Assembly (NCBI GenBank): GCA_018262505.1
Contig: JAGSYV010000012.1
Coordinates: 1-34,621, forward strand
DNA: 34,621 nt
Source of the DNA: Pseudomonadota bacterium
Lineage (GTDB): Bacteria; Pseudomonadota; Alphaproteobacteria; Rhizobiales; Pleomorphomonadaceae
Direction of reading: 5' to 3'
Shown: one piece after another, positions 7,144 through 15,760 of the stretch
Layout: the number at the start of each line of letters is the position of its first letter
How positions within the stretch are numbered: position 1 is the stretch's first letter
Made by a program: the position numbers and the translations under genes
Notes under the pieces: generated by a model
Told to the model about the DNA's origin: nothing
What the model saw: only the letters and a program-made list of their open reading frames with translations
The model's database searches: none

Positions 7144-8622
7144 GTGGAACTTCTTCTTGAGGTCGAGGGGCTGAAAAAGTCCTTCGGCGGCGTGGCAGCT
7201 TTGTGCGATGGGCGGCTCGATCTGCGCGCCGGATCGGTCCATGCGTTGTGCGGCGGCAACGGCGCTGGCAAATCGACTTTTCTCAAGATTTTGATGGGCA
7301 TCTACAAGCGTGATGGCGGCGTCATCCGGCGCAGGGGCGTCGAGGTGGACTATGCCAGCCCTGCCGAGGCGCTGGCAGCCGGCATTGCCATCATCGAGCA
7401 GGAACTCAGCCCGATTCCGCACATGACGGTGGCCGAGAACATCTATCTCGGTCGAGAACCGTCGCTTCGGTTCGGGGGGATCGATTTTCCTTCGATGAAT
7501 CGCGCGGCCCAGACTCTTTTGGATGATCTTGAATTCAACATTCGCGCCACACAGCGGATGATCGATCTGACGGTCGCTGAGATGCAGCTGGTCGAGATTG
7601 CCAAGGCACTCAGTCACGACGCGGAAGTGATCTTCATGGACGAGCCGACCTCGGCGATCGGCGAGCGGGAGGCGCAGCGCCTGTTCGCCGCCATCCGTCG
7701 GTTGCAAGCGCTCGGCCGTGGCGTCGTTTACGTCTCGCACCGCTTGTCGGAAATCTTCGAGATCGCCGACAGCTACACGGCCTTCCGCGACGGCGCCTAT
7801 GTCGGCAGTGGCTTGCTCTCCGAGGTCAATCGCCAAGATCTGATCCGGATGATCGTCGGCCGCGAGTTGTCGGAAGAGTATGTGAAGACGAATATCCCGA
7901 GCGACAAGGTCGGGCTTAAAGTCGATGGTCTTTGCCGGCCGGATGCTTTCGACGCGATTTCCTTCTCTGCCCACGAGGGTGAGATCTTTGGAATCTATGG
8001 CCTGATGGGATCTGGCCGCACCGAGATCTTCGAGTGCCTGTTCGGCCTGGAGAAGGCTTCCACCGGCGCCATCATCATCGGCGACGAGCCAGTGACGATC
8101 CGCAAGCCGGCCGACGCCATGGCGCTCGGCGTGGCGCTGGTGACGGAGGATCGCAAGTCCAGCGGTCTCAACCTGCTCGATTCCGTACGCGCCAACATTT
8201 GCATGGCCAGCCTGCCCGAGCTCAGTCCGCTGTTCGTCATGGACCGCGCCGGCGAGGCCGACGCCAGCCGACGGATGCGTTCCGATTTCCAGATCAAGGC
8301 GGCGCGCGACACCATGCCGGTATCCGGTCTATCGGGTGGTAACCAGCAGAAGGTGGTGCTCGGCAAGTGGTTCCTGCGCAACCCCAGGATCTTGCTTCTG
8401 GACGAGCCGACACGCGGCGTTGACGTCGGCGCCAAGCGGGAAATCTATCGCATCATGTGCGACTTCGCCAACGCTGGAGGCACGGTGGTGATGGTGTCGT
8501 CGGAGATCGACGAGGTCCTCGGCTTGGCCGACCGGATCATGGTGATGAAGAACGGCAAGAGCGTCGGCACCTTTGACCGCGGGGAAACGAACGCCCAGGC
8601 GCTCGTCAATCTGTCGACCTGA
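7144..8622 (+). CDS. Sugar ABC transporter ATP-binding protein (RbsA type), importer 1
   Basis: A 492-residue duplicated ATPase of the CUT2 class, powering uptake of a sugar or polyol. The first domain has Walker A GGNGAGKST at 37-45 and Walker B VIFMDEPTSAI. The second has the degenerate P-loop GLMGSGRTE, signature LSGGNQQKV and Walker B ILLLDEPTRGVDVG. The first signature is degenerate (LTVAEMQLVEIAKAL), which is usual for this class. Walker A has Gly38 where most relatives have Glu (GENGAGKST). The start is GTG 7144, seven bases after GGGAGG; upstream in-frame codons lack a ribosome site. It leads an operon with a permease, a binding protein and a D-threitol-type dehydrogenase, so a tetritol is the likely cargo (inference). 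Confidence 0.93.
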   Translation: MELLLEVEGLKKSFGGVAALCDGRLDLRAGSVHALCGGNGAGKSTFLKILMGIYKRDGGVIRRRGVEVDYASPAEALAAGIAIIEQELSPIPHMTVAENIYLGREPSLRFGGIDFPSMNRAAQTLLDDLEFNIRATQRMIDLTVAEMQLVEIAKALSHDAEVIFMDEPTSAIGEREAQRLFAAIRRLQALGRGVVYVSHRLSEIFEIADSYTAFRDGAYVGSGLLSEVNRQDLIRMIVGRELSEEYVKTNIPSDKVGLKVDGLCRPDAFDAISFSAHEGEIFGIYGLMGSGRTEIFECLFGLEKASTGAIIIGDEPVTIRKPADAMALGVALVTEDRKSSGLNLLDSVRANICMASLPELSPLFVMDRAGEADASRRMRSDFQIKAARDTMPVSGLSGGNQQKVVLGKWFLRNPRILLLDEPTRGVDVGAKREIYRIMCDFANAGGTVVMVSSEIDEVLGLADRIMVMKNGKSVGTFDRGETNAQALVNLST

Positions 8623-8657
8623 GCAGCTCGCACGTCCCGATGTCGTGAGAGGAGACA

Positions 8658-9665
8658 ATGGTGTCAATGAGCGAGAACGAAACTCGACCCAGATGGTTCA
8701 CAGCCGAGCGGCGGCGGGCTCTCATCCAGGAATATGGCATCTTTCTGGCCTTCCTGATCCTTGCTGCCATCCTCTCGGTGTCAAATGAGTTCTTCCTGAC
8801 CCCCGGCAACATCTCGAATGTCCTGCTTCAGACATCGATCAATGGCGTACTGGCCGTCGGCATGACCTTCGTCATTCTGACCGGCGGCATCGATTTGTCG
8901 GTTGGCTCGGTGGTGGCGCTCGCCGGCATCGTCAGCGCCAGCTTCGCGACGACTTCATCGACGGCGGCGATTTACGGCGCACCCTATCCTGTGGCTATCG
9001 CCCTGGTGGTCGGTATTGCGGTGGGCGTCGTGTGCGGCGCGTTGTCGGGCCTGATCGTGTCCTATTTCTCGGTTCCCGCTTTCGTCACCACCCTTGGCAT
9101 GCTGTCGGCGGCGCGCGGTTTGACGCTGATCTATGGCGGAGGCCGGCCCGTGCCGGCGCTGACGCCCGAATTCCGCTGGATCGGTACAGGCCACGTGCTC
9201 GGCATCCCTGCGCCGGTGATCATTCTGGCGGTTGTTTTCGGCCTTGCCTGGTGGACGCTCACGCGAACCCGCTTCGGCCGCTACATCTACGCCGTCGGTG
9301 GCAATGCCCATGCCGCCAAGACCTCCGGCATCGACGTCGTGCGCATTCGCTTTACCGTCTATGTCATCTCGGCGGGCCTCGCCGGCCTCGCCGGCATGTT
9401 GCTCAGCGCTCGCACCGGTTCGGCGCTGCCTCAGGCCGGCATTGCCTATGAGCTTGATGCCATCGCCGCGGTTGTCATCGGCGGCACCAGTCTGTCCGGC
9501 GGCGTCGGCCGCATTACCGGAACACTCATCGGCGCTCTGATCATCGGCGTCATGAACAACGGCCTCGATCTGATGGGGATCCAATCCTACTACCAGCAGG
9601 TGCTGAAGGGAGCCCTGATCGTCGGAGCCGTCATGTTGGACCAGAAGAGAAGCTACGGCGCCTAG
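8658..9665 (+). CDS. Sugar ABC transporter permease (RbsC type), importer 1
   Basis: A 335-residue inner-membrane protein of the CUT2 permease family. Around ten hydrophobic segments are visible, starting near residue 25 (YGIFLAFLILAAILS). Family signatures are TGGIDLSVGSVVALAG, GRYIYAVGGNAHAAKTSGI and AAVVIGGTSLSGGVG. The start is taken as ATG 8658, behind GAGAGGAG at short spacing; GTG 8661 or ATG 8667 are possible alternatives. It lies 35 bases after the ATPase gene and before the binding protein. It would form the homodimeric channel for the sugar delivered by the periplasmic protein at 9753-10742. Confidence 0.94.
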   Translation: MVSMSENETRPRWFTAERRRALIQEYGIFLAFLILAAILSVSNEFFLTPGNISNVLLQTSINGVLAVGMTFVILTGGIDLSVGSVVALAGIVSASFATTSSTAAIYGAPYPVAIALVVGIAVGVVCGALSGLIVSYFSVPAFVTTLGMLSAARGLTLIYGGGRPVPALTPEFRWIGTGHVLGIPAPVIILAVVFGLAWWTLTRTRFGRYIYAVGGNAHAAKTSGIDVVRIRFTVYVISAGLAGLAGMLLSARTGSALPQAGIAYELDAIAAVVIGGTSLSGGVGRITGTLIGALIIGVMNNGLDLMGIQSYYQQVLKGALIVGAVMLDQKRSYGA

Positions 9666-9752
9666 CTCCTTCGGGAGGAGGACGGCGGCTTTCCTGCTGT
9701 CCGTCAAGTGTGTGTCGACTGGCGTCACAACAAAAAAGGTGGAGGAAACGTC

Positions 9753-10742
9753 ATGAAAAAACTAGCGCTTGCCCTCGTCGCCGCAACTGCCCTTCTGGCC
9801 GTGCCGGCCACGGCTCAGACCAAACTCAAGATTGGCGCCGCGCCTTACGGTCTCAATGCCGAGTTCATGCAGATCTGGTCGGCGGCACTGCAACAGCATC
9901 CGGCGGTCAAGAACGGCGACGTCGAATTGACGGTCTTCGACGGCCGTTACGACGCTCTGGTCCAGAACGATCAGTTCAAGACCATGGTCACGCAGAAGTT
10001 CGATGCCATCATCTTCGTGCCGATCGACATCGACGCCGGCGCAACGGGCGTGCAGACCGCCCATGACGCCGGCATCCCGGTGGTCGGCTCCAACACGCGC
10101 GTCAATTCCGATCTGCTGTCCGCCTATGTCGGTTCCGACGACAGGATTTCCGGCTACATGGAAGCCAAGATCGTCCTCGACAAGATCGGCTGCAAAGGCA
10201 ACGTGGTGATCATCGAAGGCCCGATCGGTCAGTCGGCCCAGATCCAGCGGCTTGAAGGCAACAAGAAGGCGCTTGCCGAGTGTCCCAACGTCAAGGTGCT
10301 CGAGGACCAGACCGCCAACTGGTCACGCGCTGAAGCGCAGAAGCTGATGGAGAACTGGCTCACCGCCCACCCGGGTCAGATCCAGGGCGTCATCGGCCAG
10401 AATGACGAGATGGCGCTCGGTGCCATCGAAGCCATCAAGGCCGCCGGCAACGACGTCAAGTCCTACGCCATTGCCGGTATCGACGGCATCACCGACGGCC
10501 TGCGCGCCGCCAAGGCCGGCGAGATGACCTCGATCCTTCAGGATGCCACGGCCCAGGCTCAGGGCGCCATGGACCTCGCCATCTTCTATGCCAAGAAGGG
10601 CGACTACAAGCCCGAATCCGACATTTGGGCCAAGTACGGCAAGGACATGCCGTGGAACGACGGCAAGGATAAGGAATACAACGTGCCGTGGACGCCGGTG
10701 ACCGCCGAGAACGTCGACGCGCTGCTGGCGACGCGCAAGTAG
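9753..10742 (+). CDS. Periplasmic sugar-binding protein (RbsB/peripla_BP_4 type), importer 1
   Basis: A 329-residue protein with a clear signal peptide (MKKLALALVAATALLAVPA, cleavage after ATAQ or nearby), followed by a type I periplasmic binding fold. Features include FDGRYDALVQNDQ, IIFVPIDIDAG, ANWSRAEAQKLMENWL, GQNDEMALGAIEAI and AGIDGITDGLRAAKAG, all typical of the ribose/polyol-binding group. It captures the sugar in the periplasm for the RbsA/RbsC-like partners encoded upstream. The start is ATG 9753 behind GGTGGAGGAAACGTC. A 9-bp hairpin follows the stop. The C-terminal tail rich in Trp and Lys (WAKYGKDMPWNDGKD) is longer than in ribose-binding proteins. The ligand is unknown; a threitol or erythritol is inferred from the dehydrogenase that follows. 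Confidence 0.94.
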   Translation: MKKLALALVAATALLAVPATAQTKLKIGAAPYGLNAEFMQIWSAALQQHPAVKNGDVELTVFDGRYDALVQNDQFKTMVTQKFDAIIFVPIDIDAGATGVQTAHDAGIPVVGSNTRVNSDLLSAYVGSDDRISGYMEAKIVLDKIGCKGNVVIIEGPIGQSAQIQRLEGNKKALAECPNVKVLEDQTANWSRAEAQKLMENWLTAHPGQIQGVIGQNDEMALGAIEAIKAAGNDVKSYAIAGIDGITDGLRAAKAGEMTSILQDATAQAQGAMDLAIFYAKKGDYKPESDIWAKYGKDMPWNDGKDKEYNVPWTPVTAENVDALLATRK

Positions 10743-10775
10743 TCGGACGTCTTGCTTATAACTGACCAATAACGG

Positions 10776-10798
10776 GAGGGGCGGGACGACCGCCCCTC
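10776..10798 (+). other. Intercistronic hairpin after binding protein 1
   Basis: GAGGGGCGG, loop GACGA, CCGCCCCTC is a perfect 9-bp stem between the binding-protein gene and the dehydrogenase. Such hairpins often stabilise the binding-protein part of transporter messages; there is no T tract for termination. Confidence 0.55.
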
Positions 10799-10819
10799 GC
10801 CTGGAAATCGAGGATAGTC

Positions 10820-11590
10820 ATGACCGAGTCCAGCAGCATTGATCTCAGTTTCTCTCTGACCGGTAAGGTTGCGCTTGTCACCGGCGGCGGCTCCGGCATT
10901 GGCAGCGCCATCGCCTCCGCCTTTGCCGCCAAGGGAGCTACGGTCGGTGTCATCGACATCAACGAAAAGATCGCCAAGGCCAAGGCTGACACGCTTGGGA
11001 ACGGCGCAAAGGCATTCGTCTGCGATGTCTCCAATCCGGATTCCGCTGAAAAGGTGATTGCCGATGCGGTGAAGGCGTTCGGCCGCATCGACATCATGGT
11101 CAACAGCGCCGGAATCGTTCAGCTTGCTCCGGCCGATGAGCTGCCGCGCGACTATTGGCAGCAGACGATTGCCGTCAATCTGTCCGGCACCTTCTACATG
11201 TCGCAGGCAGCCGGCAAGGCGATGATCAAAGCCGGCCACGGTGGCAAGATCATCAACATGGCTTCGCAGGCAGGAACGGTGGCGATCGACCAGCATGTGT
11301 CCTACTGCGCGTCGAAGTTCGGCGTCATCGGCCTCAGCAAGGTATTGGCGGCCGAATGGGGCAAGTACGGCATCAACGTCAACACGCTCTCTCCCACCGT
11401 CGTTCTCACCGAGCTTGGCAAGAAAGCGTGGGACAATCCCAAGGGTGAGGCGCTCAAGGCGCGTATCCCTGCGGGCCGTTTTGCACTGCCCGAGGAGGTT
11501 GCCGCCGCCGCCGTATTCCTTGCGTCGAGCGGCGCCGACATGATTACCGGTGCCGACCTGCTGATCGATGGCGGCTACACCATCATCTGA
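10820..11590 (+). CDS. dthD: Short-chain dehydrogenase, D-threitol dehydrogenase type (GolD/DthD family)
   Basis: A 256-residue classical SDR. The NAD-binding motif is TGGGSGIG at 21-28, the structural motif NSAG at 95-98, and the catalytic residues are Asn120, Ser149, Tyr162 and Lys166 (SYCASK). The C-terminal half closely matches the GolD/DthD subfamily as remembered: LSPTVVLTELGKKAW, IPAGRFALPEEVAAAAVFL and IDGGYTI. Expected reaction: D-threitol + NAD+ to D-erythrulose. It is the last gene of importer operon 1, 77 bases after the binding-protein stop, so uptake and first oxidation are coupled. Other short polyols are possible substrates because this subfamily is not tested widely. Confidence 0.85.
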   Translation: MTESSSIDLSFSLTGKVALVTGGGSGIGSAIASAFAAKGATVGVIDINEKIAKAKADTLGNGAKAFVCDVSNPDSAEKVIADAVKAFGRIDIMVNSAGIVQLAPADELPRDYWQQTIAVNLSGTFYMSQAAGKAMIKAGHGGKIINMASQAGTVAIDQHVSYCASKFGVIGLSKVLAAEWGKYGINVNTLSPTVVLTELGKKAWDNPKGEALKARIPAGRFALPEEVAAAAVFLASSGADMITGADLLIDGGYTII

Positions 11591-11667
11591 ACCGGGTGTT
11601 GGGAGATTGCCACTGGTTGGCTTGGCCCCTATCCCAACCTGGATCAGTTCTCCGGCGATACCTGACT

Positions 11668-11689
11668 GCCGGAGCAACCGGCTCTTTTT
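11668..11689 (+). terminator. Probable rho-independent terminator of importer operon 1
   Basis: GCCGG, loop AGCAA, CCGGC, followed directly by TCTTTTT. An alternative hairpin (CTCCGGC 11650-11656 with GCCGGAG 11668-11674) uses the same left arm and excludes it. A second, larger perfect stem, ACGGCCCGGCTG with CAGCCGGGCCGT (11693-11730), follows without a T tract. Confidence 0.6.
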
Positions 11690-12112
11690 GCGACGGCCCG
11701 GCTGACGCCTTTCTTGCGCAGCCGGGCCGTTGATTCTGCCCCCGCTCGTGGCGGTTCTTGCCAGGCTGAGTGGCCGACAGTTTGATGCAACTGTCTGCGC
11801 CTGGGGTGATGTCCGCGCTCCAGTTCCGCACCAAGTGCGGCAGGCGGCCATCGAAACGCACGCCGACCCGGCATCGGTCTGGCCGCCCCATTCCATGCGG
11901 GTTGGAATGAGAAACCTTGTTACGTTTCATGATGCGCCGGTGCGGGTGGGGCCGGTGGTCGGCCAGCGCCGACATGGCCGAATGGTTGCCTTCTGTCAAG
12001 CCTTTGTAAAGTATATGTAAACTAGAAAATCAACGGTCTGCGGCCATTTTTTTTGCGTGTCAACCTCTGCGACTTTCTCGCTAGGGTTTGAGATAATAGA
12101 ACATGTTTTTGG

Positions 12113-12176
12113 TATTAAAAAAACATAAGTCATTGACATCCGTGTTACGCTTGCCGTATGGTTTGATCAAAATAAC
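12113..12176 (+). promoter_or_regulatory. Promoter and operator of ABC importer 2
   Basis: A-rich box TATTAAAAAAACATAA (12113-12128), TTGACA (12133-12138), an 18-base spacer, TATGGT (12157-12162), then the palindrome TTTGATCAAA (12162-12171) running into ATAAC. Spacing and sequence are almost the same as before importer 1, and similarity continues downstream (AGATCACAYGC). The overlap of palindrome and -10 is what a repressor site would look like. Confidence 0.75.
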
Positions 12177-12368
12177 AACAGATCACACGCTCGGTGCGAG
12201 GAAAGTCCGAGGCGCGTCGACTGGGAGGAAAATACAGACGCACCGCTTTCGATGCCCACGTTGGCATTGTGGTCGAGAGGTTATGTCTCGGCTGCCGGAT
12301 TGATGCCGGCACAGTGCGCCGCTTCCCACCAGTTCCGTGTGGTCGTCAACAGTTGGGGTTCTTTGGCG

Positions 12369-13049
12369 ATGATCAACAAGGCGAATGCGTCAATCGCGGA
12401 GATGAGGGGGGAACGCCTCCCGCCGCCCCCACGGTCAATGTGGCGTCGCTTCGGACTGCTTGGTGGTGTGGTTATCGTCGTGTTGGCCATTGCGCTCGAT
12501 ACCAAGGTGGTGCAGATCGGCTCGTCTGAGGATCTCCGGCAAGCCGCCTTTTCGGCCGCCGCCTATGGCACCAAAACCTTTCCCGAGATCAAGCAGGCAA
12601 TCGAGGCGCGGGCTGTCGAGGGAGCCGCTCTTCAGCAGGCAATCGCTGCCAACAAGGACGAGGCCATTGCCAAGTATGGCATCGCTGGCGGCTCGGGGCC
12701 GGTGTTCTCGGTGAAATTTGTCGGCATCGCCGGCGAACGGCAAGCTTCCGGGCTCTATGAAATCAAGGTTGCCGATGTACCGGATGTGAAGATCCGCATC
12801 CAGACCGGGCCAGCCATCAATGGCACGGAATTGCGGGACGCCACCGGCACGGTCTCCTTTGGGCAGTTCACCAATCAGATCGAATATCAGAACGCCGGTT
12901 CGGCCCTCAACAACGAGATGAAAAAGGTCGTCCTCGCGGCGGTCGATACCACCGCGCTGACCGGCAAGACCGTCAGTATCGTCGGGGCATTCCGACTGAT
13001 CAATCCCAAGAGCTGGCTGGTGACGCCGGTGCGCCTGGAGGTCCAATAA
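12369..13049 (+). CDS. DUF2291 family protein of sugar ABC transporter
   Basis: About 226 residues with one N-terminal membrane segment (FGLLGGVVIVVLAIAL), then a periplasmic domain. The motifs DTKVVQIGS, KYGIAGGSGPVFSVKF, IQTGPAINGTELRDATG, FGQFTNQIEYQNAGSALN and NPKSWLVTPVRLEV are those of DUF2291 proteins, which accompany CUT2 polyol transporters in rhizobia. The molecular role is not established; a membrane-anchored accessory of the importer is the common view. The start is uncertain: ATG 12369 follows a weak TTGGGG, and ATG 12402 is the next candidate. It is the first gene of operon 2, with its stop one base before the ATPase start. Confidence 0.88.
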   Translation: MINKANASIAEMRGERLPPPPRSMWRRFGLLGGVVIVVLAIALDTKVVQIGSSEDLRQAAFSAAAYGTKTFPEIKQAIEARAVEGAALQQAIAANKDEAIAKYGIAGGSGPVFSVKFVGIAGERQASGLYEIKVADVPDVKIRIQTGPAINGTELRDATGTVSFGQFTNQIEYQNAGSALNNEMKKVVLAAVDTTALTGKTVSIVGAFRLINPKSWLVTPVRLEVQ

Positions 13050-13050
13050 A

Positions 13051-14595
13051 GTGGACACATCCGTTCTCCCCGTCGCTGAGCCAGAGACGTCCGAGATCGT
13101 GCTGAGCGCGCGGAACGTTGCCAAGGTATTCGGCAGCATCCAGGCGCTCAAGGGCGTGAACTTCGATGTTCGGCGTGGCCAGGTGACAGCGCTGTTCGGT
13201 GAGAATGGCGCAGGCAAATCGACCCTGATGAAGATCCTGTCGGGCGTTTACAAGCCGACGTCCGGCACCATTCTGCTCGATGGCGAGCCGATCGAGTTCG
13301 ACTCGTCGACCGACGCGCGCAATCAGGGCATTTCCATCATTCACCAGGAGCTGAGCCTCGCGCCGAACATGACGGTGCGCGACAACATCTTCATGGGGCG
13401 TGAAATCCGCACCATGAAGGGGGTGGATTTTGCCGAGGAGGAGCGGCAGTGCCGTCTGCTGCTCACCGAACTCGAGGAAAACATCGATCCGCGAACCAAG
13501 GTTGAGGAGCTTCGCCTCGGCCAGCAGCAGATCGTCGAGATTGCCCGGGCTCTGTCGGTCAATAGCCGCATCCTTATCATGGACGAGCCGACATCAGCGC
13601 TCTCGGCCTCCGAGGTCGAAGTTCTCTTCAAGGTGATCCGCGACCTGAAGGCGAAGGGGGTGTCGATCGTCTACATTTCCCATCATCTTGAGGAGGCTCT
13701 GCAGATCACCGACCATGCCGTTGTTCTGCGCGACGGCAATATGACGGCCTATGCGCCACGGGCTGATATCGATCTCGAATGGATCGTTCGCCATATGGTC
13801 GGCGAACACTTCAACCTCGGTTCTCCCCCGACAGGCTATCCGCTCGGCAATGTCGTTCTCAAGGTGGACGAGGTCACGGTGGTCGATTCCACCGGGAATC
13901 AGAAACTGGTCGATGAACTGTCGCTCGATGTGCGCGCCGGAGAAATCGTCTGCATTTACGGGCTGATGGGTGCCGGGCGCACCGAATTGCTCGAGTGCCT
14001 GGCCGGGCGCCTTGTGGCCCGGCATGGCAAGGTTGAACTCAACGGCCGCGATATCACCCGCACCAGCATCGCCGAGCGGATCGCCGAGGGCTTGGTCTTG
14101 GTTCCCGAGGATCGTCAACGCGACGGCCTGGTGCAGACCATGACCATCGGCCAGAATCTGTCGCTGGCCAATCTGCGGCGCCTCGTGCGGGGCCTGTTCA
14201 CCTCCAAGCGGCTTGAGCGCGATCACATCGATAACGCCATCCGTCGCACCACCGTCAAGGCTGGCTCGCCCGATCATCTGATTGGCTCGCTGTCCGGCGG
14301 CAACCAGCAGAAGGTGGTGATCGGCAAGATGTGGTCGACCAACCCCAAGGCTATCCTGCTCGACGAACCAAGCCGTGGCATCGACATCGGCGCCAAGGCG
14401 GAAGTCTTTCGCCTGCTCGCCGAGGGAGCCCGCGAAGGGCTCGCCGTTCTCTACACAACCTCGGAAGTCGGCGAATGCTTGAGCGTCGCTCATCGCATCA
14501 TCGTCATGCACAAGGGCAAGATCTCTGCCGAGTTCGGCTCGGATGTGACCAAGGCAAGAATTATGGCGGCTTCGGGTGAAGCCGTTGTCCATTAA
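13051..14595 (+). CDS. Sugar ABC transporter ATP-binding protein (RbsA type), importer 2
   Basis: A 514-residue duplicated CUT2 ATPase. The first domain has Walker A GENGAGKST at 50-58, signature-like LRLGQQQIVEIARAL and Walker B ILIMDEPTSAL. The second has GLMGAGRTELLE, LSGGNQQKVVIGK and AILLDEPSRGIDIG. The start is GTG 13051, one base after the DUF2291 stop, so translational coupling is likely. It differs from importer 1 in having the usual Glu in Walker A, and the two ATPases are clearly separate lineages rather than a fresh duplication. It would power uptake through the permease at 14602-15660. Confidence 0.94.
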   Translation: MDTSVLPVAEPETSEIVLSARNVAKVFGSIQALKGVNFDVRRGQVTALFGENGAGKSTLMKILSGVYKPTSGTILLDGEPIEFDSSTDARNQGISIIHQELSLAPNMTVRDNIFMGREIRTMKGVDFAEEERQCRLLLTELEENIDPRTKVEELRLGQQQIVEIARALSVNSRILIMDEPTSALSASEVEVLFKVIRDLKAKGVSIVYISHHLEEALQITDHAVVLRDGNMTAYAPRADIDLEWIVRHMVGEHFNLGSPPTGYPLGNVVLKVDEVTVVDSTGNQKLVDELSLDVRAGEIVCIYGLMGAGRTELLECLAGRLVARHGKVELNGRDITRTSIAERIAEGLVLVPEDRQRDGLVQTMTIGQNLSLANLRRLVRGLFTSKRLERDHIDNAIRRTTVKAGSPDHLIGSLSGGNQQKVVIGKMWSTNPKAILLDEPSRGIDIGAKAEVFRLLAEGAREGLAVLYTTSEVGECLSVAHRIIVMHKGKISAEFGSDVTKARIMAASGEAVVH

Positions 14596-14601
14596 AGTCG
14601 A

Positions 14602-15660
14602 ATGAGCAGGACAACGTCGATGTCTAGCACAGATGTTTCAAAAATGAACACGACCGCTGCCAAGCCAAAGATCAATATCGCCGGAATTCTCATCGAAGGG
14701 CGTGCCTTTGGCGCGCTCCTGGTCATCATCATCTTCTTCTCGTTGATGTCGCCGAATTACCTGACGGTCAGCAATCTTCTCATCATGTCGTCCCATGTTG
14801 CGATCTACGGCATCCTGGCAATCGGCATGCTCCTGGTGATCCTGACTGGCGGCATCGATCTGTCGGTTGGCTCGGTGCTGGGATTGGCCGGCATCATCGC
14901 CGGCTTCCTGATGCAGGGCGTCACCTTCAACGCGTTTGGTGTCATCCTCTATCCGCCGGTGTGGGCGGTGACGGTGATGACGCTGGCTTTCGGCGCCTTC
15001 CTTGGCTCGATCACCGGTGTTCTCGTCGCCTATCTGCGGGTTCCGTCCTTCGTCGCGACGCTCGGCATTCTGTATGTTGCCCGCGGCATCGCGCTGCTCA
15101 TTACGAACGGCCTTACCTATAACAACCTCGGCGGCAACGAGACCTACGGCAACACCGGTTTCGATTGGCTGGGATTTAATCGGCTGTTCGGCATCCCTGT
15201 CAGCGTGATCATCCTTGCTTTGCTGGCCGCCATCTTCGGCATCATCCTGGCACGCAGCGCTTTCGGCCGCTGGATCTACGCCACCGGTGGCAACCAGCGC
15301 GCCGCCGAGCTGTCGGGCGTGCCGGTGCCGTTCGTTCACATCTGTGTCTATGCCCTCTCCGGAATGCTGTCGTCGATTGCCGGATTGGTGTTGTCCTCGC
15401 AGCTGACTTCGGCCGGCCCGACCGCTGGCTTCACCTACGAGATGATCGCCATCGCCGCGGTGGTGATCGGTGGTGCGTCGCTCAGCGGTGGCCGTGGCAA
15501 CGTGAGAGGGACCATGCTCGGGGCCTTCGTCATCGGCTTCCTGTCAGATGGACTGGTGATCATCGGCGTCTCCGCCTATTGGCAGACCGTATTCACCGGC
15601 GCGGTCATCGTGCTTGCCGTGTTGCTCAATAGTCTTCAGTACGGTGGAAAGCGTCTCTGA
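14602..15660 (+). CDS. Sugar ABC transporter permease (RbsC type), importer 2
   Basis: A 352-residue inner-membrane permease. Hydrophobic segments begin near residue 35 (ALLVIIIFFSLMS). Signatures are TGGIDLSVGSVLGLAG, VPSFVATLGILYVARG, GRWIYATGGNQRAAELSG and AAVVIGGASLSGGRG. The start is ATG 14602, six bases after the ATPase stop; ATG 14620, behind GAGCAGG, is also possible and would remove six residues. The periplasmic loop near YNNLGGNETYGNTGFDWL is distinctive compared with importer 1. It is the third gene of operon 2. Confidence 0.94.
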   Translation: MSRTTSMSSTDVSKMNTTAAKPKINIAGILIEGRAFGALLVIIIFFSLMSPNYLTVSNLLIMSSHVAIYGILAIGMLLVILTGGIDLSVGSVLGLAGIIAGFLMQGVTFNAFGVILYPPVWAVTVMTLAFGAFLGSITGVLVAYLRVPSFVATLGILYVARGIALLITNGLTYNNLGGNETYGNTGFDWLGFNRLFGIPVSVIILALLAAIFGIILARSAFGRWIYATGGNQRAAELSGVPVPFVHICVYALSGMLSSIAGLVLSSQLTSAGPTAGFTYEMIAIAAVVIGGASLSGGRGNVRGTMLGAFVIGFLSDGLVIIGVSAYWQTVFTGAVIVLAVLLNSLQYGGKRL

Positions 15661-15760
15661 CCACTGTTCTTTACGCTCTTCTCTGCTCCAGGTCGGAGGA
15701 AAAACCTGGGCGGAAAGCTTCGTTGCCTGTCCGGCGCGAAAACAACCTAGGGAGTGAAAT

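Larger units (their letters stand above)
11591..12368 (+). other. Intergenic region between importer operons
   Basis: The first 140 bases hold terminator hairpins. From about 11731 to 12020 the sequence is GC-rich and shows no recognisable gene on either strand; open frames there have no domains or ribosome sites. From about 12050 it becomes AT-rich and carries the promoter of importer operon 2. The 190 or so bases between the promoter and the DUF2291 start would be a long untranslated leader; no clear hairpin comparable to that of operon 1 was seen in it. Confidence 0.5.

Noticed and set aside
10604..11896. 430-residue open frame on the minus strand
   Set aside because: It runs antisense across the binding protein and SDR genes, has no domains or ribosome site, and is explained by high-GC codon bias.
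11730..12020. 96-residue open frame between the importer operons
   Set aside because: No homology is recognised, it starts at the edge of a hairpin, and the opposite strand is equally open.
12197..12216. GCGAGGAAAGTCCGAGG resembles the GAGGAAAGTCCGGGC block of RNase P RNA
   Set aside because: Only this short block matches; no further RNase P elements follow, and a similar sequence in the leader of importer 1 shows it is part of the duplicated leader.
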